A stretch of 64,000 nucleotides of DNA, taken from NCBI RefSeq assembly GCF_000372725.1, contig NW_005199673.1, positions 22,593 to 86,592 of the forward strand. The letters are read 5' to 3'. A model generated the notes under the pieces. The model was not told the origin of the DNA, did no database searches, and worked only from the letters and a program-made list of their open reading frames with translations. The position numbers and the translations under genes are program-made. Positions 51,763 through 62,049 of the stretch are shown here, one piece after another. Origin of the DNA: Emiliania huxleyi CCMP1516 (lineage: Eukaryota > Haptophyta > Isochrysidales > Noelaerhabdaceae). The stretch's first letter is position 1; each line of letters opens with the position of its first letter.

Positions 51763-52278
51763 TGATTGTGTTCCACGCTAGGTTCCACGCCTGTTCTCAG
51801 TGGTGCGAGGGCTCGAGGTGAATCGGGCACACTCCCCGGCGGGACGAGCGAGAGACGGGAGCAGCGAGCACGCTGCACGGCCACGGGAGTCGGGACACGG
51901 GAGAGTCGGGTCTCGTTCGGCTTCCGCGGGATGTGGGTGTGTGCGCTGCGGCTACCGGCCCTTCCGGAAAAAAAGTAGGAAGGAGGTCGAAAAAGCGGTT
52001 TCCCGTTTTCCCCCTACTTGTGTGTTCTTTCCGGTCTTAGTTAGCCGCTCCGTGCACTCGACCACTCGGACAAAGCGGACTCCGTCTACTCGCCTACTCG
52101 CTAGATCTCCTATGAGACACTACTCTGCCGCGCCTTTGCATGTGGCATTTTGCGACCTCGTGACTCACTGAAGCGTCCAACCTAACGAACGCCTAGGCCG
52201 CCTCGGGGCGCGCGCCCTCCTGCTGCGGAGGGCTGCGGCTAGCGCGCGCCCGAGCGCAGCGGAGGGGGGGGAGCAGCT
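51763..52278. other. Intergenic, nothing recognised
   Basis: Contains a purine-rich stretch (51968-52000) and the presumed 3' UTR of alpha-tubulin. Confidence 0.5.
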
Positions 52279-54657
52279 CTAGTACTCCTCCTCCTCGCCG
52301 TCGCCCTCGGCCGAGTCGGCGCCGACCTCCTCGTAGTCCTTCTCGAGGGCGGCCATGTCCTCGCGCGCCTCGGAGAACTCGCCCTCCTCCATGCCCTCGC
52401 CGACGTACCAGTGCACAAAGGCGCGCTTGGCGTACATGAGGTCGAACTTGTGGTCGATGCGCGAGTAGAGCTCGGCGATGCAGGTCGTGTTGGACATCAT
52501 CGTGACGGCGCGCATCACCTTGGCGAGGTCGCCGCCCGGCACGGCCGTGGGCGGCTGGTAGTTGACTGCGCGGGGAGGGAGGGGAGGGGGGAGGCGGCAC
52601 GTGAGAGCGGCTCCGGCTAGGGAGGGGAGGGGTAGACGGCTCGGCGGGGAGGGGGATGCGCGCGCTGGGTTGGGGGCGGGGGGCGGCAACTCACTGCCGC
52701 ACTTGAAGCCAGTGGGGCACCAGTCGACGAACTGGATGGTGCGCTTCGTCTTGATGGTGGCGACCTGCTCACAGCGTGAGGTGTGAAGAGACGCCGTTCA
52801 CAGCCCGGCGGCCGGGCGGCAAGTTGCGAGCCACCGCCGCGTTGACGTCCTTTGGCACCACGTCGCCGCGGTACATGAGGCAGCACGCCATGTACTTGCC
52901 GTGGCGCGGGTCGACCTTGCAGAGCATCGAGGCGGGCTCGAAGACGGCGTTGGTGATCTCGCCGACGGAGAGCTGCTCGTGGTACGCCTTCTCGGCCGAG
53001 ATGATGGGCGCAAACGAGGCGACCGCCAGGTGGATGCGCGGGTACGGGACCAGGTTGGTCTGGAACTCGGTGAGGTCGACGTTGAGCGCGCCGTCGAAGC
53101 GGAGCGAGGCGGTCATCGACGAGATGATCTGGGCGGTGAGCCGGTTGAGGTTGGTGTACCTGCGGGGGAGATATGGCGAGATGTGGGGGAGATGTGGTGA
53201 GGCATGGCGAGGCATGGCGAGGCATGGCGAGGCATATGGCGAGGCGTATGGCGAGGCATGGCGAGGCATGGCGAGAAATGGCGAGATATGGCGAGATATG
53301 GTGAGGCATGGCGAGATATGGCGAGATATGGCGAGATATGGCGAGATATGGGGGAGATATGGGGGAGATATGGGGGAGATATGGCGAGGCATGGCGAGGC
53401 ATATGGCGAGGCGCACGTCGGCCGCTCGATGTCGAGGTTGCGGCGGCAGATGTCGTACAGCGCCTCGTTGTCGACCATGAAGGTGACGTCCGTATGCTCG
53501 AGCAGCGTGTGCGTCGAGAGGACGCAGTTGTACGGCTCGACGACGGCGGTCGAGACCTGCGGCGCCGGGTAGATGGTGAAGGAGACCTTGGACTTGCGGC
53601 CTGCGACGTGGCACGCGGGGCACGGGGGGCGGGTGAGCAATGCTCGCGGCTCGTGAGACGCGGCCGACGGTCAACGGGGGGGAGCGGGGGGGAGCGCGCG
53701 GGCGGCGGAGGCAGGGCGGCAGGGCGGCGGGTCTTGCGAGCGCGCGGGCGTGTGTCCGCACCGTAGTCGACCGAGAGGCGCTCGAGGAGGAGGGCGCCCA
53801 GGCCGGAGCCGGTGCCGCCGCCGATGGCGTTGAAGGCGAAGAAGCCCTGGAGGCCGGTGCAGTTGTCTGCGAGCTTGCGGATGCGGTCGAGGACCAGGTC
53901 GACGATCTCCTTGCCGACGGTGTCTGCGCGGCCGGAAGGGGGCGGTGAGGAAGTGGAAGAGCAGATGCGCGCGCGCGAGGGCGGTTAGGGGGCAGGGCGT
54001 CGCGGGGGGGGAGTTCACAGTGGCCGCGGGCGTAGTTGTTCGCCGCGTCCTCCTTGCCCGAGATGAGCTGCTCCGGGTGGTAGAGCTGGCGGTACGTGCC
54101 CGTGCGGACCTCGTCTGTTGGGGGAGAGGAGGCGGAGTGGCTTCAGCTCAAGCCGCGCGATGGTAGGGGCGCGCGCATTGCAGCAGGGGCGCGCATCGGA
54201 GGGCGACGCGGGTAGCGGTGCGCGCGCGGGGGAGGGGCGGGACGCGCCGACGACGGTCGGCTCGAGGTCGATGAAGACGGTGCGCGGGACGTGCTTGCCC
54301 GAGCCCGTCTCGGAGAAGAAGGTGTTGAACGCGTCATCGCCGCCGCCGATCGTCTTGTCGGACGGCATCTGGCCATCGGGCTGGATGCCGTGCTCGAGGC
54401 AGAAGAGCTCCCAGCACGCGTTGCCGGTCTGGATGCCGGCCTGGCCGAGGTGGAGGGTGATGCACTCACGCTGCGGACACGGGGAGGTCGTCAGTCGGCA
54501 GCGGTCAGAGCGCGTGCGGTCGGGCGTGCGGTCGGGGCGCGTGCGGCGTGTGGGGATCTGGCGCGGCGCGGTGCGCGGTGAGTGTTGCGGGGAGGGGCGG
54601 AGCGCGGTTTGGGGCGCCGGGGCGCGCGTGGGGGCGCGCGGGAGTACAAGCCACCAT
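52279..54657 (-). CDS. Alpha-tubulin, eight exons
   Basis: Structural subunit of microtubules. Exons: 54657-54655 (ATG only), 54470-54248, 54114-54019, 53923-53762, 53600-53417, 53159-52835, 52764-52695, 52565-52279; total 449 codons plus stop, frame kept. It opens [18 protein letters not shown], has [12 protein letters not shown] with the acetylatable Lys40, the nucleotide-binding [16 protein letters not shown], the catalytic [15 protein letters not shown] loop and [15 protein letters not shown], and ends in EEEEY with a terminal tyrosine for the tyrosination cycle. The first intron directly after ATG is a known habit of tubulin genes. Intron 2 requires a GC donor (54247). Intron 5 (53160-53416) is a decamer minisatellite. 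Upstream lie a GAATTC-type motif and family B repeats. Confidence 0.98.
53160..53416. repeat. GAGATATGGC/GAGGCATGGC decamers filling alpha-tubulin intron 5
   Basis: About 24 units of 10-11 bp occupy almost the whole 257-bp intron between donor AC|GTGCGC and the acceptor. Confidence 0.96.
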
Positions 54658-54694
54658 TGCCGTTGTGTGATTTGCCGCTCTGATCAAACGCACT

Positions 54695-54704
54695 GAATTC
54701 TTTT
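54695..54704 (-). promoter_or_regulatory. AAAAGAATTC upstream of alpha-tubulin
   Basis: On the coding strand AAAAGAATTC lies 38-47 nt before ATG 54657. Same motif and spacing class as at 15689 and 63247. Confidence 0.4.
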
Positions 54705-54721
54705 CGTGGCCGCAGCCCACT

Positions 54722-55135
54722 CGTGCGTGTCGTCATCATCTGTCCAGCGTCCACCCATACCGCGTTGGTGTCCAGTCCGAGCCTGGCTGTTCTTCACCTT
54801 TCCACCTACCTACCTACCACTCACTACGATAGCATGCTGCTCTAGCCTCACATGTCACTTCTTGTCGTCTGTTGTTTGTTGTGCCCTTGTTTGTTTCTCT
54901 TGGCACCTTGGAGTGCTGGGGGGGGCGACAGGGAGGATGTGGCCTTGAGTTATGTGTACGCCAACTCAGGGTGTGTGGCAGCCAGCTGGCTGTGTGTCTT
55001 GTGAGCTTGTGTGTGTCTGTGTGTCGCTCGTGCGTGTCGTCATCATCTGTCTAGCGTCCACCCATACCGCGTTGGTGTCCAGTCCGAGCCTGGCTGTTCT
55101 TCACCTTTCTACCTACCTACCTACTACGATGACGA
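54722..55135. repeat. SINE-like family B, one tail plus one near-complete copy in tandem
   Basis: 54722-54830 is a 3' part (CATCATCTGTCCAGCGTCCA to TTTCCACCTACCTACCTACC). 54831-55135 follows with TTGGCACCTTGGAGTGCTGG, GTGTACGCCAACTCAGGGTG, GCAGCCAGCTGGCTGTGTGT and the tail TTTCTACCTACCTACCTACT. Confidence 0.92.
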
Positions 55136-55352
55136 TCTGCTCGCACTAAGGTTTTTTTCCTTTGACCTCTTCTCCTGTGTTAATGGTTCGATCCCTAGAG
55201 TCGAACTGGCAGCCACTCGCACCAAGGAGGCGAGGTGTGGCTACGTGACCCAGAAAAGGCCAGAGTCGGGAGCAACCCTCGAGGTGGGTCGCTCATATAC
55301 TCAACATCCTGTTCATGAACACGTCCACTACCTTGGACATCCACGTCAGGCG

Positions 55353-57333
55353 ATGTCGGAGCACCACAGCCAGCGCAGCAGCAGTGAGCTCCAGTCCATC
55401 AGCGAATGCAGCGATCAGGCCCTCATCCAAGGACACGCGACAGCGATGCAGGACTTCGACGCAAGCCGGCGCAGCAGCGAGTCTGGCGGACAAGGGCACG
55501 CGAAATCCTTGGACTACTCCGACCGCCAGACTGCACGTGGGCACCCTCGCAGCTGCGAGGCCGCCGAACGCAGCAGCGAGAGGGTCCGCGCCCAGCTCCG
55601 AGGCCGGATTGCCTCGGCGCGGCGAGTGCGCTGGCAGACTCAGGCGCTCATAGCGCTCGCCGGTGTCTTGCTCAACTGCTCGAGCTGGGGCTCGCGGTAC
55701 TACTCCGCCTGTGGGGTCGCCGTCGTCTTTGGCCACACCCTCCTGCTGATCGCACTTCCATCGTCCCAGTCGCTCCTTCTCCGGTTGGCCAGCGCGTGGT
55801 ACGCGGGTCTCCACCTTGCAACTTTGCGTCGGCTACACTTTGCGGACAAGGCGTGGGGCTTTCGCAGCCACGCCGGCTTGGCCCTCGCCGGCCTTGTCTG
55901 CGCCGCAGGCGCTGTAGTCACGGCCTTCCTCGCGGCTGCGCCGCGCATCCCGCCGCCAAAGCGCCTCAACTGCCTCATCGGCTGGATGCGGCTCGCCCTT
56001 GGACTTCGCGGCGCTGAGCTGGTGGCGCACGGGCTGTGCCTCTTCGGCAAGGGCGAGGTGGAGACTCAGGATGCCGCGTGCAAGCTCGCCGTCGCGGGGT
56101 CGCACCTTGTCTGTGCCTGTGTCCTGCTCGGCCCGCACGCGAGAGCACGCGCGGTCGAGCTGCTCACGCGGCTGGGCGCCACAGAGGAGGAGCGGGCGGC
56201 GACGCTCCTCGCCTCCGCCATCGGGCACCACCGGCCGTCCGAGCTGCTCCCGATGGCGGCGGCGAGCTTCCGCTCGGTCCGCTTCGACCTGCTGCGGCCC
56301 TCCGACCTCGACGGCAGCCACCCCGCCGCCTCGGAGGGGCGCGCGGAACGGTGCTCGCTCGGGCAGTGCGACGCGTTTGTGTCGCACGCGTGGAGCGACC
56401 CGGCGGGGCCAAAGTGGGACGCACTGGCGGCGTGGGCAGCCGACTTTGAGCGGGGGCACGGCCGCCCCCCCCGCCTGTGGCTCGACCGGCTCTGCCTCGC
56501 GGGCGACCAGCGCAGCGCCTCCGAGGCGCTGCCTTGCCTGCCAATCTACCTGTCGGGGTGCGAGACGCTGCTCGTCCTCGCAGGGCCCTCCTGGTGCTCG
56601 CGCATGTGGTGCGCCGCCTCCCACCTGCCCCTCCGCCGCCCACGCCGCGGCCACTCTCCACCTCGCCCTTGCCACCGCCGCCCACGCCGCCGCCACCTGC
56701 CCCTCCGCCGCCCACGCCGCCGCCGCCGCCCACGCCGCCGCCGCCACCCACGCCGCCGCCGCCGCCCACGCCGCCGCCGCCGCCATCCGCGTCGCCATTG
56801 CCGACAGGTGCGCGTTTGAGCTCTTCGCTTTCTACGCCTTTGGCGCGCCCACCGACCGCGTCTGCGCCGTGCCGTTCTGCGCGGGGTGCATGTACGTGCT
56901 GGACGCATCCAGGACACTTGGGTGCCGCAACTACAGCCCCGCGGCGTGCTCCGAGTCCGACGCCCCGCCGTCGCGCGCGCCCTCCGCCGCGCTGCTCGCC
57001 GCGTGCGCCGACTTTGACGTGAAGCAGACGCGCTGCTACTTTCCGGAGGACCGGATCGCCTTGCTGGCCGCCATCGAGGCGTCCTTCGGGGTCGAGCCCT
57101 TCAACCAGTGGACTCGCTCGGTGCTGTCGACGCGAGTCAAGGCCCAGGCGAGGCACGCCAGAGGCCTCTCGTGCAAGCGCGCCGATTGTGCCGCGCCAGC
57201 CTCGCCGGGCGCCGGTTGTGACGGACAGCGCGCATCCAGCTGCGCGAGACACACACCTAGCTGTCGAGGGAGCACGGGAGAGGGGTGTGAGTGTGGGAGC
57301 GCGAGACTGTCATCAGTGACCTTGAGCGTTTGA
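55353..57333 (+). CDS. Multipass membrane protein with C-terminal TIR/HET-like domain
   Basis: Two exons, 55353-56608 and 56808-57333, joined in frame by a GT-AG intron with GTGCGC at both borders. After a Ser/Gln-rich N-terminus there are several hydrophobic helices (ALIALAGVLLNCSSWGSRYY; VAVVFGHTLLLIALPSSQSL; HAGLALAGLVCAAGAVVTAF; KLAVAGSHLVCACVLLG). The tail reads CDAFVSHAWSDPAGPKWDAL, RLWLDRLCLAGDQ, CLPIYLSGCETLLVLAGPSW and CSRMWCAFELFAFYAF. The SHxW, LWLDxLC and sRxWCxxELF pattern defines a TIR/HET-like family expanded in algae and oomycetes, related to the N-terminal domain of the protein at 38.4 kb. Probably signals at a membrane; partners unknown. The intron (56609-56807) is CCGCCGCCCACG repeats and lacks stops, so read-through ORFs are misleading. 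Confidence 0.8.
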
Positions 57334-57527
57334 GCACGAGTGCGAGTGCCCTTATTCTTTCTCGGCAAAATTCTTTCTCCGCACGAATTGTAAAATTTGG
57401 AGGTGCACGAGTACGTAACGCGAAAAATCGCGCCGCGGCAAAAAGCAGGAACATTGGTTGTGCTCTACGTACTACGAGGCTTGCCGAGCACAGGAGCGGA
57501 AACTCATCCTTTTCCGGTCTACCGCCA
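57334..57527. other. Intergenic, promoter-like
   Basis: Contains GGCAAAATTCTTTCTCCG at 57363 (GAATT-type motif in reverse) and otherwise nothing recognised. Confidence 0.35.
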
Positions 57528-58071
57528 TGTGCGGCAAGGTGCTTGGTCCGGCTCGCTGCCGCCGCCGTGGGTCGCCAAGAAACGTCAGCGTGCGCCGCCG
57601 AAGAGTATCACTTGTCGAACCGCAGCCGCGCCACCTCGCTGCGCAGCGCCTACAAGGAGACGGCGGCGAGACGCTTCACCGCAGAAGGTTCCGAGAAGGT
57701 GTCGCCCCTCTCCGCCCAGCTGACGCCTGCCGATCGTCCGCGAGCAGCTGGAGCAAGGCGCGGCGAGCCGTGCGCGCGGCGCGCCGCCGCGGCGTCTCCG
57801 TGTCGGTAGCAGCGGCAGTGTCTGCAGCAGCGGCAGTGTCTGCAGCAGCGGCAGTGTCGGCAGCAGTGGTGCTCTTGCGCAACTCACCCCAGAGCCCGAA
57901 TGCAGCCACCGCCAGGAGGCAGACCGCTGCCGCCCGGCATGATGCCGCCAGGCATGCGGCCAGGCATGCGAGCCGATGCAGCTGCCGGGAGGCCCGCGGC
58001 CGCAGGGCATGATGCCGCCGCAAGGCGCGCCGCCGGGAGGGCCGCCGCAGGGCATGATGCCGCCAATGTAG
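57528..58071 (+). CDS. Possible gene with Pro/Gly/Met-rich C-terminus
   Basis: ATG 57528 (MCGKVLGPARCRRRGSPR) is one possible start. A second frame reads EEYHLSNRSRATSLRSAYKE. The last ~180 bp encode PPGMMPPGMRPGM and, in another frame, LPGGPRPQGMMPPQGAPPGG ending PPQGMMPPM and a stop at 58071. Such PGM tails occur in SmB-type snRNP proteins, but no Sm fold is visible. Frame changes imply introns or decay. Unresolved. Confidence 0.3.
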
Positions 58072-58708
58072 ACAATGTTCTGAGAACATACGAAGTGGAA
58101 TCTGGCCTTGATGCGCCTTCACAACGGACGGCCGACAAACCAACACATGTACCTTCAGACAACGGCACTCAGGGCCTCAGCTGACCAGCCCTGTGCTGCG
58201 CATCGGCGCGAGAGCGGGCCTTCCGCTCGCTTGCGACTGGCCGTCTATGAGGACGACTCCCGCCTGCGAGCCCAGCCTCGTCTGCACGCGCTTGGCTGCA
58301 AACGGACGTCCCTTTCCGACGGCAAGACGCGCTCGCTCGCTTTGTCGTCGGGCGTCCGCCCGCCAGGGGTGCGAGGGGTGCGAGGGATGCGAGCCGTCTG
58401 GGCCGCGCTGCTGGTCTCGCAGGCGGCCGCAGCCGCCGTTGGACAGAGGCATAGCAGCAGATGTTCCGACCAAATGAACGGGAGAAGCGGGACCTGGATG
58501 CATACCTTCCCCGATGGACCGGCTGGGAAATTCAATATCCCCGCAAAAACACGAGGAGCGGCTCGGACGGGTCAAGAGCCAGCGGTCATCTCAGGATCAA
58601 GCTGCGCACCGTTCCCGTTGACCACTGAGCACTGTTGTGTCGTCGCTCACTGTCGGAGTTGAGGTGGCATCATGAGCGTGACGCAGATGGCGGGTTGGAC
58701 TAGTGGGG

Positions 58709-58944
58709 ACTCCTATCCTCTCAGCGATTGGTTCCGTAGACTCTTGCTCACCGCTCCCACCTGACACACGTGTTCCGACAACCCACACCTTGTAGGAGCA
58801 CTAGTAGTGACTTCCTTGTAGGAGCACTAGTAGTCAGTCACTACTAGTGCTCCTAAAGTACAAGGTGTGGGTTGTCGGAACGCGTGTGTCAGGTGGGAGC
58901 GGTGAGCAAGAGTGTACGGAACCAATCGCTGAGAGGATAGGAGT
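58709..58944. repeat. 236-bp foldback element
   Basis: Arms of about 105 bp are nearly perfect reverse complements (ACTCCTATCCTCTCAGCGAT ... its complement at 58925-58944). The centre has a strong hairpin AGGAGCACTAGTAGT/ACTACTAGTGCTCCT and a tandem copy of CTTGTAGGAGCACTAGTAGT. Confidence 0.94.
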
Positions 58945-59209
58945 GTGGCCACCCAGCCTGGTGTCGGCGGGTCGAGAGGCCTGATTCGTGTAGTTCCGAT
59001 ACCGTATACCCCGATTCGTTTTTCAGTTCCTGCTTCCTCTCGCTCTCGCCTCTCCCCCTGGCGCCCTGCCAGTGCAGACGGAAATCGTTGTGCCCTCTAC
59101 TTTTTAAAGCCGTACGACACACATTCACATACTACGGTTACGCGTCACGCTCACGGGTATGCCGGCCTAGGGAGACGGAAGAGGTGCGTGGGAAGAGAGA
59201 GGGCGCGAG

Positions 59210-61197
59210 CTAGACTATGTGGTACGAGACGTGGTCCTTGCCGAGCTTCTTACTGCTCGGGTCCTTCTTCACCAGCAACCCAACCCCGGCAAGGATCAGC
59301 GCCAGAGAGAGCAGCCAGCCGAGCCGGTGCCGCCGCGGAACCTGCTCGTTGAGCGCTAGCAAGCCTACGTTGTGAATACAACGGTGTGAATACAACGGTG
59401 TGAATACAACCTCTCCTGGGCCTACGCTGTGAATACGCCGACACGAGGGCGTGAATACGCCGTCTTCAGAGCACCGCGTGAGTACAACGGAGAGGAAGAC
59501 AGTGAAGAGTACAACGGAATGCGGATGAATACAGCTGAATACGTGTCCTCTAGAAGCCGTCGTCCGCGCCCTGTTGTGTGAATCGTGCGTGTGCGAGGGA
59601 GTTGTGTTGCAAGACTCTAGGGCCAGCAAGCCGGTCAGCACGCCGGTCGCGATAGTCACCATCGCGGCGTACGTGCACACCACAATCGCCCGCCCCTCCT
59701 TCATGCCTCGGTTCTGCGCGAAGATGCCGCTCGCAGAGAAGCCGACCGACGCCGCGATGCCGAGCGGGGCAAGGCCGCGCGCGGGTGCGCCATACTCCGC
59801 GACGAGCAGCTGAGAGAGCAGCAGGCCTGCTTCACAGGAGAGGGGTGTGAAGGGACGCCCTCCTCGGACCCAGCGCTGACTTCGGACTGCCGTCGCTGTC
59901 TCTCCCTTCTCGACTGTCTGTGCTCGTGCGTCTTGGGTCCGGGGTTGTGCTTTGGGTGAAGGGACGCACGCTCACGGCAGGGAGCGGCCGAGAGAGCAGC
60001 AGGCCTGTCCTCGCGGCTGCGGAGGAGAGGCCGAAGAGGAGCCCCGCCTGCTGGGTGGCATCGCGATTGCTGGCAGTCTTAGTGGTAGCCTCTTCTTGCC
60101 GAGAGGGCTACTGCGCTTGCTGTTCTCGGCTCCACCGCGGCTATATCTCGGCTCAATCTCGGGGAATACCTCGGCTACATCTCCCCAGCGACGCGCCTGC
60201 GCTCCTGCAGCGAGCTCCACTCTCCGCGCCGCCGCCGCCGCCGTCGCCGCCGCAGCGCTGGCCTCGGCCAACTCCTCCGCGCCGGCGGCGACGTTGCGGT
60301 GGTCTCGGTCTCGTGCCAGGGCGGAGCAGGCGCGTCGGATCTGTAGCTCGAGCAGCGCGAAGACGCCGCCGTACCTGCTTCACGGCCGGAAGGTGTGAAG
60401 AAAGTCTCTTCACACCTCGAGCAGCGCGAAGACGCCGCCGTACCTGCTTCACGGCCGGGAGGCGTGAAGAGAGTCTCTTCACACCTCGAGCAGCGCGAAG
60501 ACGCCGCCGAGCCCGCAGAGCAGCCCGAGCGACGCCAGTGTCGCCGGCAGCGAGTCCTCAAACAGCTCTGCAGTCAGTCCGACGCCGACGGTGCCTGCGG
60601 GGAGGGGGCTGAGGCAGGATGGGGGCACGCTGCCGCGCAGTGTGCTTAGAGTGAACCTGCCCGCAGTCGGTGAGCACGCTCCCAGCGACTGCAGTGCGGC
60701 GTGGGTGCGTGCTCCCAGACGCTGGCTCTGCTGAGCGGCTCGGAGTGGCATCTGGACGGCGGGAGCCTGCCATCGCCACGACGACGCCGGCTCGCTCGTT
60801 GGCCTGCAGCTCCTCGCGGAGGTAAAAGTGCGAGAAGACGGCGAGGATCGCCATCCCGCACCCCGACACGGGCTGAATCAGCGAGACGGGAGCCATCGAG
60901 AGCGCCGCGAGGAGGCAGAGCGCGCCGCCGACATCCGCCAGCAGCCCGATGCGCCAGAGTCGCGAGCCGGCGTACCTGGAGACGGAGGGGCCGCGCACCT
61001 CAGATAGATCGGCGCGGGCGCACTCGCCGCAGCCTCGAGCAGAGGCGCGGCACGGGAGCCGCAAGCGCACACCGTCGCATCACCGCCTTTGAAAGGGAGA
61101 GCTGCGGCAGGTCCTTTGTGGCCTCCTTCTGCAGCACCTTGCCAATGTTGTTGGCCGCGGAGCCGAGCACCGTCAGCAGGACGGCGAGCGCCGTCAT
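59210..61197 (-). CDS. NIPA-like (DUF803) membrane transporter
   Basis: NIPA-type proteins belong to the drug/metabolite transporter fold and move magnesium. Exon 1 (61197 to about 61084) reads [20 protein letters not shown]. Exon 2 has [40 protein letters not shown] and HFYLREEL. Exon 3 reads [20 protein letters not shown] and [15 protein letters not shown] middle exon is a cytosolic Ala/Arg-rich loop. Later exons give [20 protein letters not shown] and [20 protein letters not shown]. The last exons give [40 protein letters not shown] and a stop at 59210. The intron at 59827-60004 has a GC donor and an 18-bp direct repeat at its borders. Other borders are approximate. The family is judged from helix pattern and the N-P/GCGMA region. 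Confidence 0.65.
59370..59480. repeat. GTGAATACAACG minisatellite in an NIPA-like intron
   Basis: Units of 10-14 bp based on GTGAATAC(A/G)(A/C)C. Confidence 0.8.
60347..60508. repeat. 69-bp tandem repeat carrying an exon end and donor
   Basis: CTCGAGCAGCGCGAAGACGC starts at 60347, 60416 and 60485. The third is the true end of NIPA-like exon 3 (minus strand, GGVFALLE then GTGTGAAG); the other two repeat it inside the intron. Confidence 0.93.
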
Positions 61198-61199
61198 TG

Positions 61200-61589
61200 A
61201 TCGTGGGTTTGCTTTTAAGAGGATCTAGCTTGGCTGCTCTCTCCCACACCGTGTGTCCGGCCCAGCGCCGACAGGGGTTCCAGCCTCTCTTCTGGTAGGG
61301 TATCACGCGCGACGGGGTGTCGCCAACCAAAGCGACACGCACTCGAGGGTAGTGCCGACGGGAGGCGGCTCGAGGGCGACCCTCGCGAAGGCACGGCTGG
61401 CAACCGTGGCGTGGGGCTCGCGTTCGACAAGACCGGGATCGCTCTACCGGCAAACCTCAAGCTGACATGCGCGCCCCGTCGAGCTGACGGCGGGCGCGCT
61501 GAGGTCGCACGCCAAGCCCAGTTATATGCCAATGGCATGCGATCAAGAATCGGCTCACGCGCCTCGACTCGCATACGCTCACCCATAGA
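61200..61589. other. Intergenic, nothing recognised
   Basis: Promoter side of the NIPA-like gene; short ORFs only. Confidence 0.4.
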
Positions 61590-62020
61590 ATTGTCACCGC
61601 CAGTGAGTGCGAGATAGGGCTAGCTGCTGGCGGCTAGCCCCTGAGGAGAGTGACCAGAGACACCTCACATGACCCCACACACGGTCTAGTCCGGCCTCGC
61701 GGTCGGCGGAAATTGCTAGAGGACGAGCAAGCCTGCTCTAGCCTCACGTGTTCTCCCCTGTCGTCTGTTGTGTTGTTGTGCCCTTGTTTGTTCTCTTGGC
61801 ACCTTGGAGTGCTGGGGGGGCGACAGGGAGGATGTGGCCTTGAGTTATGTGTACGCCAACTCAGGGTGTGTGGCAGCCAGCTGGCTGTGTGTCTTGTGAG
61901 CTTGTTTGTGTCTGTGTGTCGTTCGTGCGTGTCGTCATCATCTGTCCCGCGTCCACCCATACCGCGTTGGTGTCCAGTCCGAGCCCGACTGTTGTTCATC
62001 TTTCTACATACATACATCGG
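61590..62020. repeat. SINE-like family B, fullest copy
   Basis: Runs from GTGAGTGCGAGATAGGGCTA through CACCTCACATGACCCC, TTGGCACCTTGGAGTGCTGG, GTGTACGCCAACTCAGGGTG and GTCCACCCATACCGCGTTGG to the tail TTTCTACATACATACAT. About 430 bp, non-coding. Confidence 0.93.
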
Positions 62021-62049
62021 CGCGAGGCAGCGGCGCGGCTGAGTGGCTC

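Noticed and set aside
53160-53416. CRISPR-like array
   Set aside because: Units are contiguous 10-11 bp minisatellites without spacers, inside an intron of a eukaryotic gene.
55180-55195. GGTTCGATCCC resembling a tRNA B box
   Set aside because: Flanking bases do not form a T-arm or acceptor stem and no A box lies at the right distance.
56609-56807. Coding sequence continuing through His/Arg/Pro repeats
   Set aside because: The conserved domain resumes only after the acceptor at 56807 and the joined frame is exact, so this open stretch is intron.
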